Of a stretch of 64,000 nt of DNA, positions 55,285 to 64,000 are shown in pieces. Below the pieces are notes generated by a model that did no database searches, was not told the origin of the DNA, and worked only from the letters and a program-made list of their open reading frames with translations. The stretch is taken from positions 124,001 through 188,000 of the forward strand of contig CAIWKO010000060.1 of assembly GCA_903913285.1 (NCBI GenBank), written 5' to 3'. The stretch's first letter is position 1, and each line of letters begins with the position of its first letter. The position numbers were made by a program, and so were the translations under genes. Origin of the DNA: an uncultured Bacteroidales bacterium (GTDB lineage: Bacteria > Bacteroidota > Bacteroidia > Bacteroidales > CAIWKO01).

Positions 55285-55830
55285 ATGAATGCACAAGTAT
55301 TAGAATTATGGCCTGAGCTTTTGTGGATCAAAGATGAATCGCTCAGAGAAAAAACAGCAAAAACATGGGAAGCAGCACTCGAAAAAAGTGTACTTACCAT
55401 TAACGACCTAAACACAATTCCTTTTACGTTGCTATGCGGACCCGATCTGAAAGTTACATTTATGGGACATAAACGAGCAGTTGTTCATATAGCAAAGGAT
55501 TGCGGCGAACAAATGAATAAATTCTTCAAGGAAGATCTTCCGGTTAATATGGATGTGCTTATTGCAGGTGCTATATTAGCAGATGTTGGAAAACTGTTGG
55601 AATACGAATTAAAAGACGGAAAATCAGTTCAGGGGAAATATGGTAAATATCTTCGGCATCCGTTTAGTGGGGTTTCTTTGGCAGAACAATGCGGAGTTCC
55701 CGCAGAAGTATGTCATATAATTGCCACACATGCAGGTGAAGGAGATATGGTTAAAAGGACAACAGAAGCTTTTGTAGTTCACCATGCCGATTTTATGACA
55801 TTTGAACCGTTTAAAGACAGACTGAAATAA
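55285..55830 (+). CDS. HD-domain-like protein with altered HD motif
   Basis: 181 residues in one HD-type helical domain: first His in FMGHKRAVVHIAKD (residue ~57), then the position of the HD doublet reads ILADVGK (family usually LLHDIGK), then RHPFSGVSLAEQCGVP and IIATHAGEG, VVHHADF. Most metal ligands are present, but the His of the HD doublet is Ala. It may bind metal weakly or act as a regulatory or binding protein rather than a phosphohydrolase. It lies 33 bp before the aconitase-like gene, on the same strand. Confidence 0.78.
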   Translation: MNAQVLELWPELLWIKDESLREKTAKTWEAALEKSVLTINDLNTIPFTLLCGPDLKVTFMGHKRAVVHIAKDCGEQMNKFFKEDLPVNMDVLIAGAILADVGKLLEYELKDGKSVQGKYGKYLRHPFSGVSLAEQCGVPAEVCHIIATHAGEGDMVKRTTEAFVVHHADFMTFEPFKDRLK

Positions 55831-55863
55831 ATTACTATACTATTAACTTAGAAAATTATAAGC

Positions 55864-57669
55864 ATGACAATTATAGAAAAAATCCTTGCAAAACATGCAA
55901 ATCTGGAAACTGTTAAACCCGACGACATTATTGATGTATTTATAGATACACGTGCAGCCCGCGATTTCGGAGGTGCCAATGTAGTAAAAAACCTTTTGGA
56001 TAATGGTCTAAGCATTAATGATCCTGCTAAAACAGTGTTTACTTTTGATTGTAACCCGGGAGGTTCAGATCAAAAATATGCTGCCAACCAGCATTATTGC
56101 AGACAGTATGCCCGTGAAAATGATATTAAGGTTTATGATGTTGATTCCGGTATCGGAACACACCTTGCTATTGATAGTGGTCTTGTTTGGCCCGGCAGTA
56201 CATTTGTTTCAACCGATTCACATGCCAATATAATGGGTGCAATCGGTTCATTCGGTCAGGGCATGGGCGATCAGGATATTGCTGCGGCATGGGCAAAGGG
56301 ATTTGTATGGTTTAAAGTTCCCCAATCGGTAAAAATTAATTTTACGGGTAAACGTCCGGTTAATGTTTCTGCAAAAGACATAGTGCTGAATTTACTGGGT
56401 ATTTTTGGTGCAAATAAACTATTAGGTACTTCTGTAGAAATTTATGGTGAAGAAGCCGACAGACTAACACTTGACGAACGCATTACCATATCATCGATGG
56501 CCACAGAAATGGGAGCCATTATCATTTTCTTCACTCCAACAGCAGAAATTATCAATCGTTTTGAAATAATTACTGAAAAACCAATTGAACTTATAAAAGC
56601 TGATGTTGATGCTGTTTACGAACGTGTATTTGATATCAATATCAGCAAATTTGAGCCGATGGTTGCAAAACCAGGTCATCCGCATGATGATACTTCCGTC
56701 GCTTCGGTAAAAGGAACAAAAATAGATTCTGCATTTATAGGCAGTTGTACCAATGGTCGTATAGATGATCTACGAATTGCAGCAACTGTATTAAAAGGTA
56801 AAAAAATTGCTCCGGGAGTTGTTTTAAAAGTCGTTCCGGCAACTAATGCAATTTGGAACCAAGCGATGGATGAGGGATTGATAAAGATCTTTAAAGATTC
56901 AGGTGCGATGGTTTCAAATGCAGGATGTGCAGGATGCGCTGCCGGTCAGCTTGGACAAAACGGGCCACAGGAAGTAACTATCAGCACCGGTAACCGCAAT
57001 TTCGAAGGAAAACAAGGAAAAGGATTTGTATATCTGGCATCACCATCTATTGTCGCAGCTTCTGCTGTGGCAGGTTTTATTACCACTCCGGATCAATTAC
57101 CTTCAGAGCCGGCAACCTTTGGGAAACTTGGTATTTTGAAACCATCAATAAAAAGCGGATCAGGAACAAAAACTGAAAAACCATCAGTAGTGCAAGGCAA
57201 GGTTTGGATCATAAAAAAAGATGATATTGATACCGACATGATATACCATAACCGCTATCTGACGATCACTGATATTAAGGAAATGGGACAATACTCTTTT
57301 GACAACCTTAAAGACTATGAAGATTTTGCTAAAAAAGCAAAAGCCGGTGATATTATTATCACATCCAAGAACTTTGGTGCCGGAAGTTCGCGACAGCAGG
57401 CAGTTGATTGCTTTATATCTTTGGGGATTTCTTGTATTATGGCAGAATCATACGGAGCTATTTATGAACGCAATGCTATCAACGCAGCCTTTCCAATACT
57501 AACTTACCAGCCTGAAATTATTGAGCAGATCGGACTAAATGATGGAGATACTGTTAAAATTGATTTTTTAAGTGGCGAGATCACTAATTTGCAGAATAAT
57601 AAATCAGCACGCATCAATAAGTTTTATGATGCTCAATATCAGATCTACAAAAATGGTGGTTTACTTTAA
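55864..57669 (+). CDS. Aconitase / 3-isopropylmalate dehydratase family protein, large and small domains fused
   Basis: 601 residues. The N-terminal ~420 residues are the LeuC-type iron-sulfur part: VSTDSHANIMGAIGSFGQGMGDQD, the first cluster Cys in FIGSCTNGRIDD, and the Cys pair in NAGCAGCAAG. After a linker (SGSGTKTEKPS) comes the swivelling LeuD-type domain: GKVWIIKKDDIDTDMIYHNRY and SKNFGAGSSRQQAVDCF, with the substrate-binding Ser-Arg. LeuC and LeuD are usually separate; here they are one chain. It could be an aconitase, homoaconitase or another 2-hydroxyacid hydro-lyase. The nearby dehydrogenase at 51959 suggests citrate to oxoglutarate, but residues do not settle it. Terminator follows. 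Confidence 0.85.
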   Translation: MTIIEKILAKHANLETVKPDDIIDVFIDTRAARDFGGANVVKNLLDNGLSINDPAKTVFTFDCNPGGSDQKYAANQHYCRQYARENDIKVYDVDSGIGTHLAIDSGLVWPGSTFVSTDSHANIMGAIGSFGQGMGDQDIAAAWAKGFVWFKVPQSVKINFTGKRPVNVSAKDIVLNLLGIFGANKLLGTSVEIYGEEADRLTLDERITISSMATEMGAIIIFFTPTAEIINRFEIITEKPIELIKADVDAVYERVFDINISKFEPMVAKPGHPHDDTSVASVKGTKIDSAFIGSCTNGRIDDLRIAATVLKGKKIAPGVVLKVVPATNAIWNQAMDEGLIKIFKDSGAMVSNAGCAGCAAGQLGQNGPQEVTISTGNRNFEGKQGKGFVYLASPSIVAASAVAGFITTPDQLPSEPATFGKLGILKPSIKSGSGTKTEKPSVVQGKVWIIKKDDIDTDMIYHNRYLTITDIKEMGQYSFDNLKDYEDFAKKAKAGDIIITSKNFGAGSSRQQAVDCFISLGISCIMAESYGAIYERNAINAAFPILTYQPEIIEQIGLNDGDTVKIDFLSGEITNLQNNKSARINKFYDAQYQIYKNGGLL

Positions 57670-57677
57670 GTACTAAC

Positions 57678-57703
57678 AACAGAGGCGGTAAGCGCCTCTG
57701 TTT
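57678..57703 (+). terminator. Rho-independent terminator after the aconitase-like gene
   Basis: AACAGAGGCG (57678-57687) pairs with CGCCTCTGTT (57693-57702) across a 5-nt loop, then TTT. It lies 9 bp past the stop and 13 bp before the next start. Confidence 0.78.
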
Positions 57704-57715
57704 AATTTAGTTTCT

Positions 57716-58864
57716 ATGTTTGACTTTTCTGTGTTACCACAACACCTTCAAAAAAGTCTCAAGGTGTTTATGAAAAAAAACGTTCAGACACCTATAATTA
57801 TATGCAGCAAAGATCAAATAGTAACGAATCTTAGTTTTTTTCTTCAGCATTTAAAACTGAAGTGTTCGGATATTTATTTCCCGGTTAAAGTAAATCATAC
57901 ACCGGCAATACTGAATTTTTTTAATGATGCAGGGACGAATTTTGAAATTGCATCTGTTGGAGAACTTTCAATTCTGGAGAAATTAAAAATACCTGCAGAT
58001 CGTATTATATTTTCGAATCCGGTAAAAATACCTGACCATATTAGGTGTGCATATAAATATGGTGTGCAGAATTTCGCATTTGATACAGAAACCGAGTTAC
58101 AGAAAATTGCTCAATATGCACCGCAATCCTCAGTTTATGCCCGAATAAGTATATCGAATGCGGGAGCACAGTGGACTTTGAATCAAAAATTTGGTGTCCC
58201 AGAAAATAATGTTGTCGGGCTTATGAAAAGATCTATCGAATTGAATTTAAAACCAGTTGGCATAGCATTTCATGTGGGTTGGAATAATAAAAACACCGAT
58301 ACATATTTAGAAGCCATCCGGAAAGCAACAGATATTTTCCATGAGTTGAAACAAAACGGTATTAGTTTAGAATTCATGAATATTGGAGGCGGATTCCCTG
58401 CACATGATGGTGATCCTTATCCCCTGCTGCAAAAAATTGCAAGTGAAATAAACCCAGATCTTGAATTTTTGAAAAAACAATTTGGAATCAGAATCATTGC
58501 TGAACCAGGATCTTTTCTGACTGCTGACACATCAGTATTAATATGTTCAGTGGTAGATGTAATTAAGCGTAAAAACAAAAGCTGGATCTTTTTGGATAGC
58601 GGTATAAATCAGGGATTTCAATGGATATTGAGCGGGATCATGTATAAGGTTATCTTTCCATACAAAACTTCAGCTGACACGACGTTAAAGAAGTTTATTA
58701 TTACAGGTCCTACATGTGACAGTCATGATGTTTTTTTAAAAAATACAGCTTTGCCTGAACAGGTGAAAACCGGAGACAAAATGCTGGTATTTCCTGCCGG
58801 AGCCTATATCAATTCGGCAGAACGCTATAACGGATTTGAATATCCGGACACTTTTTTTCTCTAA
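57716..58864 (+). CDS. Ornithine/diaminopimelate decarboxylase-like PLP enzyme (fold type III)
   Basis: 382 residues. The PLP lysine is in YFPVKVNHTP (Lys58); FEIASVGEL, AFHVGW, the phosphate loop NIGGGFPAHDGDPYP and AEPGSFLTADTSV follow in the order of the ODC/DAPDC family. The partner active-site loop is GPTCDSHDVF, the Cys-Asp form of ornithine decarboxylase (diaminopimelate decarboxylases have CESGD). So decarboxylation of ornithine or a related diamine precursor (carboxynorspermidine is another candidate) is likely, feeding polyamines. No polyamine genes are adjacent. Confidence 0.83.
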   Translation: MFDFSVLPQHLQKSLKVFMKKNVQTPIIICSKDQIVTNLSFFLQHLKLKCSDIYFPVKVNHTPAILNFFNDAGTNFEIASVGELSILEKLKIPADRIIFSNPVKIPDHIRCAYKYGVQNFAFDTETELQKIAQYAPQSSVYARISISNAGAQWTLNQKFGVPENNVVGLMKRSIELNLKPVGIAFHVGWNNKNTDTYLEAIRKATDIFHELKQNGISLEFMNIGGGFPAHDGDPYPLLQKIASEINPDLEFLKKQFGIRIIAEPGSFLTADTSVLICSVVDVIKRKNKSWIFLDSGINQGFQWILSGIMYKVIFPYKTSADTTLKKFIITGPTCDSHDVFLKNTALPEQVKTGDKMLVFPAGAYINSAERYNGFEYPDTFFL

Positions 58865-59421
58865 ACAATTCTCCATTACAAACTAATAAAACTATTTCGA
58901 TTGGTGACACAAGTGTAATGCTTTTCTGTTTCCAATAATGTTTGTTAAAGTTGCATAAATGTCAGGCAACGATATTATAAGTTTCAGGGATAGCTCAATT
59001 ATAGTTGTTTAGAATTAATATAGTATAAGTGCTACATTCTATTTCCAACTAATCATTTTTTTGATTATTTCCAGATGTTTACTTAATCAATTACTTGTAC
59101 ACTTATTATCTTTTGTTGGTAATATTTCAAAGATGCGCCAATAATTTAGGTCTTTTTATCGGCTAAAACAGGTTGTTTATCTCGTTTTTTAATTTTATTT
59201 TAAATTATTTTTCTTATAGTTCATTATTTATTAGTACTTTTGTGCGCGTTAATATTAATACAGGTTAAAAGACCTGGTTTGAAAAGGGGTTTTTAACTTG
59301 GAAACAATTCGAGTCTTTTACCGTAGAAACCAAGTCTTTTGTCAGAGTAACAAAAAACGACATAATTAGTAGAAAGAATAAATCAATAAAATGAAAAATA
59401 AAAAACAAAAAATAATATAAA
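58865..59421. other. AT-rich intergenic region
   Basis: 557 bp with no open frame of coding character. It holds a candidate -7 element (59235-59242). A pair of 21-bp-spaced AGTCTTTT segments (59312 and 59333) may be the remnant of another 21-bp array. No RNA gene was recognised. Confidence 0.6.
59235..59242 (+). promoter_or_regulatory. Candidate -7 element for the beta-strand-repeat gene
   Basis: TACTTTTG, 180 bp before the ATG at 59422, which would leave a long leader. No clear -33 box. Confidence 0.35.
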
Positions 59422-62199
59422 ATGAAAAAACAAAACAAATCAAGCTTTCAGATTATCAAATCAACAATAGTTGGTAGTATAATTTTTGCTTGTTTATTAT
59501 TTATTGTACCATTTGCTCAGGCAAACACAATTACTATTACTGCAAATACAAACTGGTCGGCCATCACAACAGGAGCAGGTGTGGGTGGACAACCAAATTC
59601 TTCTGATGCTATAACTATAAATGCAGGCTATACACTTACAGTTGATGTTGCAAGCGCCACATGTGGTTCAATTACATTTGCAGGAGCATCAGCAACGACT
59701 TCTACATTGTCAGTTAGTTCAGGTAATACAATAGCAGTAACCGGAGCTGTTATATTAAATTCAGCAGTTGCTAACAATACTGCTTGTACAATTACCGGGG
59801 ATGGTTCGTTAACCTGCGCATCTCTTAGTGTTGGTTCAACAGTATCACCTGCAACAACAACACGAACAACAACGATGACATCTACAATTACCAGTCTTAC
59901 AATTTCAGGTAATTTAACGCTCACAGCATATAGATCCGGAAGTGTTTATAATAATCCTATTCTTACACATACCAGCGGCACAATCACTGTAAACGGTTCG
60001 TTAACAACTTCAATGCCTTATGCCAGCAATACAGCAATATATACCATGGGTGCTTCAAGCCCAACCCTTATTCTTGGCGGTGCTACACCGTTTACTATTT
60101 CCGGAACGGGAACTACTACTACTACCTTAAACGGGACAGGAGCAACAGTTAATTATAGTTATGCAGGGTCACAAGCTATACGTAATGTACCGTATACAAA
60201 TCTAACATTATCAGGTAACGGTACAAAATCTTTAGGAGCAGCATTAACAACTGTGAATGGAACATTAACCGTAAAAGCAGGCACCACGCTTGCACTTTTA
60301 ACTTATGCATTAGGTGCAACAACTGCTCCAATAAGTTTAGTATTGGAATGCGGAGCCACCGCGGGATCTTCAATAACAGGCACAGGTTTATTAACTTTAG
60401 GCGGAAATGTTACAGTAAATAATGTCGCAACCGGAACTAGCGGAGCCTCAGTTGCTTGTCCTGTTTCATTAACTGCCGGGGCAACCCGTACCTATACTGT
60501 TGCCGACGACGGAACTTCGGCAGTTGATTTGACAATTTCAGGTGTAATAAGCACTACAGGTAGTTTAGTTAAAACAGGAATTGGAACATTAAAACTTTCT
60601 GGAGCAAATACATACTCAGGAGCAACAACCATCAGTGCAGGAATATTAAAACTTGGGGTATCATCAAGTGCTTCAACAAGTGGGCCATTAGGTACAACAG
60701 CAGGCGGAACAACTGTTGCCTCTGGAGCCGCTCTTGATTTGAATGGTTTCTCTTTGACAAGTTCAGCAACCGAAGCACTTACTTTAAATGGAACAGGAGT
60801 TAGTGGTTTAGGTGCATTAACCAATAGTTCTTCAACTGCTGCTACTTATATAGGTGCGATAACAATTGCATCTGCCGCCAGTATAGTTGGAGAAGGAGGC
60901 ACTATTGCCATTACAGGGACACCCGTTAGTGGAACTACTGCTATTACTATAGGAGGTTCAGCAGGAGGTAGTATATCAACAGTTATTGCCGGAGGTCGGA
61001 CACTCAGTAAAGAAGGTACAGGAACATGGACTCTTTCGGGAACAAATACATTTACTGGCGGGACTACCCTTAATTCAGGCACACTTAATATTAATAATAG
61101 TCAAGCATTGGGTACAGCAGCAGGTACATTTACTATTGCAGGAGGAACAATTGACGCAATTGTTTCAGGTATCACAACTGTTGCCTATCCTTTAGCCCTG
61201 AATGGAGATTTTACATTCAAAGGCACGAACAATTTAAATTTAAGCACAGGTGCAATTACACTTAATGCAGATCGACAAATTACTATAACGGCAAATACTC
61301 TGACAATTGGAGGCGCTGTTTCAGCAGCTTCACATAGTATAACAAAATCGGGTACAGGAACTTTAAGTTTAGGTAGCAGCACTGTAACATTAGGTGGACT
61401 TACTATAAGCGCAGGAGCACTCACTTCGACAAGTGGAACTATGAATCTGGCAGGTAGTTTTACAAATAATGCAAATTTCATTCACAATAGCGGAACAGTA
61501 ATTTTTAATGGAACTACTGCCCAAACAATCGGTGGAACTACTGCTACGACATTCAAGACTCTTAGCAATACTAATTCAACAGCAGTAGTTACAGCAGGAA
61601 ATAATATTACAACTACAACACTTGATAACGGCGGGGCAAGTAATGTTGCCGCTATTTTGGATATGGCAGGGAATACTCTATCGGTAACAACAATTGAAAA
61701 TACAGGAGCAATAATTCGGTTTTCAGGAACATCAAATGGTATTGCTGTTTCAACAGGAACTGTTGAGTATTATGGAACTACTCAAACCGTAGCATCCGGA
61801 ACTTATGCAACATTAAATATTACGACTACAGGAACTAAGACCGCAGGTGGTAATATTACAGCTACAACACTGGATAATGGCGGGGCGAGTAATGTTGCTG
61901 CTATTTTGGATATGGCAGGGAATACTCTTTCGGCAGCAACAATTGAAAATACAGGAGCAACAATTCGGTTTTCAGGGACATCAAATGGTATTGCTGTTTC
62001 AACAGGAACTGTTGAATATTATGGAGCAGCTCAAACTATTAAAAATGCAAATTATTATAATTTAACTCTTTCAGGTAGTAGCACAAAAACTTTACAAACC
62101 GGAACAACTGCAATCAGTAGAAATTTTACATTAAGCGGTTCTGTTACAGTAATTGGAGTGCTACCGCATGGCCCAACACTTCAAGGACCGGGAATATAA
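59422..62199 (+). CDS. Beta-strand-repeat surface protein, N-terminal part (gene interrupted by a frameshift)
   Basis: 925 codons with a signal peptide (IVGSIIFACLLFIVPFAQA, residues ~16-34). The body is Thr/Ser/Gly/Asn-rich beta-helix repeats of the autotransporter-associated (PATR) type: SKEGTGTWTLSGTNTFTGGTTL, LVKTGIGTLKLSGANTYSGATT (each in two pieces). Residues ~727-890 hold two 82-residue near-identical copies (LDNGGASNVAAILDMAG). The frame ends abruptly: the last ~15 codons (ATTGGAGTG onward) lose the repeat character, while the reading continues smoothly in the next frame (NWSATAW). So the true gene almost certainly extends through 62151-64000. Surface adhesin role inferred. Confidence 0.85.
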   Translation: MKKQNKSSFQIIKSTIVGSIIFACLLFIVPFAQANTITITANTNWSAITTGAGVGGQPNSSDAITINAGYTLTVDVASATCGSITFAGASATTSTLSVSSGNTIAVTGAVILNSAVANNTACTITGDGSLTCASLSVGSTVSPATTTRTTTMTSTITSLTISGNLTLTAYRSGSVYNNPILTHTSGTITVNGSLTTSMPYASNTAIYTMGASSPTLILGGATPFTISGTGTTTTTLNGTGATVNYSYAGSQAIRNVPYTNLTLSGNGTKSLGAALTTVNGTLTVKAGTTLALLTYALGATTAPISLVLECGATAGSSITGTGLLTLGGNVTVNNVATGTSGASVACPVSLTAGATRTYTVADDGTSAVDLTISGVISTTGSLVKTGIGTLKLSGANTYSGATTISAGILKLGVSSSASTSGPLGTTAGGTTVASGAALDLNGFSLTSSATEALTLNGTGVSGLGALTNSSSTAATYIGAITIASAASIVGEGGTIAITGTPVSGTTAITIGGSAGGSISTVIAGGRTLSKEGTGTWTLSGTNTFTGGTTLNSGTLNINNSQALGTAAGTFTIAGGTIDAIVSGITTVAYPLALNGDFTFKGTNNLNLSTGAITLNADRQITITANTLTIGGAVSAASHSITKSGTGTLSLGSSTVTLGGLTISAGALTSTSGTMNLAGSFTNNANFIHNSGTVIFNGTTAQTIGGTTATTFKTLSNTNSTAVVTAGNNITTTTLDNGGASNVAAILDMAGNTLSVTTIENTGAIIRFSGTSNGIAVSTGTVEYYGTTQTVASGTYATLNITTTGTKTAGGNITATTLDNGGASNVAAILDMAGNTLSAATIENTGATIRFSGTSNGIAVSTGTVEYYGAAQTIKNANYYNLTLSGSSTKTLQTGTTAISRNFTLSGSVTVIGVLPHGPTLQGPGI

Positions 62200-64000
62200 C
62201 AACTTCAACATCATCAGCAGCAGTTACTGGAACAAGTACAAAATTTTTAACTGAAATTAGTGTTGGTAATATTATTAAAACAACAACAAATGTTGTTATT
62301 GGAACGGTATTATCGGTTACTGATGATACTCATTTAACCTTAACAGCAAAAGCCGCTTCAAAGAACACAGCAATTGCTTACAATTCCCAAGGTGTTGGTT
62401 CTGGTGATGCAGTTACCATTAATAAAAGTTATACCGTAACAGTTGATGTATCAAATGCATCATGTTTAAATCTGACTATTCAAAGAGATCCGGCTGGAGC
62501 TGTTGGTTCAACAACATTAAATTTTAATGCTAACCAACAACTATCCGTTACTGGTATTGTTACATTGAACAGCGCATCTACAAATAAAACTGCTAATCTT
62601 GATATGACTAATGGTGGCACATTAATATGTCAGGGGGTTGCAGCAAATACTTATTCTGTATTTATTCCCGGAAAAGGAACAGTTGTTCTTACAGCAAACA
62701 ATACTTTACCTTCTATTATTTTTACTACATTTAATAATTTAACCATTAATGGTGGAACCACCACTGCCAGTATAGCCCTGAATATTACAGGAGACATTAC
62801 AATTACATCAGGAACTTTTGCTGCCGGATCTTTTAGTCATATCGTTAATGGAAACTGGATATTTAATGGAGGCTTTTTAACTTCAACCGGAACAATAACT
62901 TTCAACGGTTCAAGTGCTCAGACTATTGGAGGTAACAATAATCCAAGCTTTAACAAACTGGAAATAAACAATTCGAGTAAATCTGGAGTAACACTGATTA
63001 AACCAGTTACAATAACAAATCAATTAATCTTAGCTAATGGTATTTTAAATACTGATGCAACAAATATTTTGTCTTTAGTTACCAGTGCCAGTGTATCAAC
63101 TGATGGCACAAATACTACACCAGGGTCTGCGAGCAGCTTTGTTAACGGACCTATGTCAAGAACAGGAACCACTGCATTCACATTTCCCGTTGGTAATGTT
63201 TCAGGCAAAAACAGTGTATGGGCTCCGGTAGGTATTGCTGCTGCTGCATTATCAACAATAACAGCACAATATTTTTACCAAACACCGGCAAATAGTTATA
63301 ATTCATGCGATCCAAGTGTACTTTATCATGCCAGCGAAGCCGAGTACTGGATACTATCAAGCACAAATGCCACTCCTGCTGTAACTTTAAACTGGGAAAA
63401 TAGTTCACGCAGTGGAATAATTGTTCCATCAGATATTGTTGCAGCTCAGTATAACGGAAGTTGCTGGACATCTTTGGGAGGCGTTGGTATACCAAATGGG
63501 ATAACAGGCTATGTTACAGGTTCTGGTTTTACCAGTAATAAACCTATTACTTTTGGCACAAAAAATGGTAATAACCCATTACCAATAGAATTACTACGTT
63601 TTGATGCAACATGTGGAAGCAATGGTGTTGACCTAAGCTGGACAACAGCCACCGAGCTAAATAATGATCATTTCACTATCGAACGCAGTTCGGATGTAAC
63701 GAACTGGCAAGTTGCAAAAACCGTGAAAGGTGCAGGAAACAGTAATATGATCATGAATTATTCTATAACAGATGAGAACTCACTACAAGGTGTTACTTAT
63801 TATCGTTTGAAACAAACTGATTTCGATGGAAAATCAGAAACATTCAGTCCTGTTTCAGTAAGCTGTTCTATAGGTGCAAATCAGGCTTCTGTTTCTTACT
63901 ATCCTAATCCGTTTGCAACCGACCTGACAGTAGATGTTAAAAACATAAGTTCTGATAACGGCATAGTCAATATTTTCGATCTAAGCGGGAATAAAATATA
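62151..64000 (+). pseudogene. Frameshifted continuation of the beta-strand-repeat protein, with start of a T9SS type A C-terminal domain; runs off the window
   Basis: Open from 62151 to the end of the window without a start codon near its beginning, in the frame shifted by -1 relative to the upstream part. It starts NWSATAWPNTS and repeats the opening motif of the N-terminus (TNWSA, then DAVTINKSYTVTVDVSNASC against DAITINAGYTLTVDVASATC). It continues with beta repeats, then PLPIELLRFDATCGSNGVDLSWTTATE and FTIERSSDVTNW (the domain that precedes sorting signals), then YYPNPFATDLTVDV, the start of a type A sorting domain, cut at base 64000. One indel near 62145-62153 would join both parts. Confidence 0.8.

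Noticed and set aside
58865-59421. tRNA or other structured RNA in the largest gap near the end
   Set aside because: No cloverleaf, TTC-loop box or strong hairpin was found by reading; the region is simple AT-rich sequence.

Overview
The window looks like a chromosome segment of an anaerobic, AT-rich member of the Bacteroidota, probably Bacteroidales-like. The evidence is a fused lpxC/fabZ gene followed by lpxA, secreted proteins carrying type IX secretion system (T9SS) C-terminal sorting domains of both type A and type B, the Bacteroidota promoter element TAnnTTTG upstream of many genes, an almost complete absence of Shine-Dalgarno sequences, and a fermentative gene set (tryptophanase, formate-tetrahydrofolate ligase, both methylmalonyl-CoA mutase subunits). 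No rRNA, tRNA, CRISPR array or intact insertion sequence was seen.

Layout. 1-4034: lipid A genes (lpxC/fabZ end, lpxA), an ABC ATPase, then rpsP, rimM and a tRNA1(Val) methyltransferase. 4089-7386: a small DSKYDA-repeat secreted protein, an Mpl-type murein peptide ligase and tryptophanase. 7401-12049: a 22-bp tandem array and a giant PKD-repeat T9SS protein. 12181-14855: MntP, QueD-like protein, Fhs. 15111-19403: a T9SS type A protein, two lipoproteins and a SUI1/YciH factor. 19455-27054: a less AT-rich block with a PreP-type M16 protease, a TMTC-like GT-C/TPR membrane protein, a 21-bp tandem array and a FAD-dependent oxidoreductase. 27299-33095: a SprB/PKD-type T9SS protein and a polytopic membrane protein. 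33199-36369: the translation operon thrS-infC-rpmI-rplT, in which infC appears to start with AUA behind a strong Shine-Dalgarno sequence. 36436-39285: MTH1187-type protein, and surE, small membrane protein, DUF192, lgt.

39335-43892 is the most accessory-looking part: a GC-rich repeat-like element, a very AT-rich secreted orphan, and a five-gene minus-strand operon of three unknown proteins, a radical SAM/SPASM maturase and a 75-residue peptide with a Cys-rich end. I read this as a candidate RiPP (ribosomally made, modified peptide) locus, the best candidate for an undescribed system here. 44023-47479 holds an orphan, a long degenerate 21-bp array, a DUF1003 protein and a secreted orphan. 47586-51667: mutB and mutA. 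51959-58864: isocitrate/isopropylmalate-type dehydrogenase, NAGPA-like protein, an orphan, an HD-like protein, an aconitase/isopropylmalate dehydratase-like fusion and an ODC-like decarboxylase. 59422-64000: a beta-strand-repeat T9SS protein split by a frameshift and running off the end.

A second theme is intergenic repeats. At least four unrelated tandem arrays (7401, 17449, 24950, 45396) share a unit of 21 or 22 bp, two turns of B-DNA, although their sequences differ; a 7-bp array lies at 47479.
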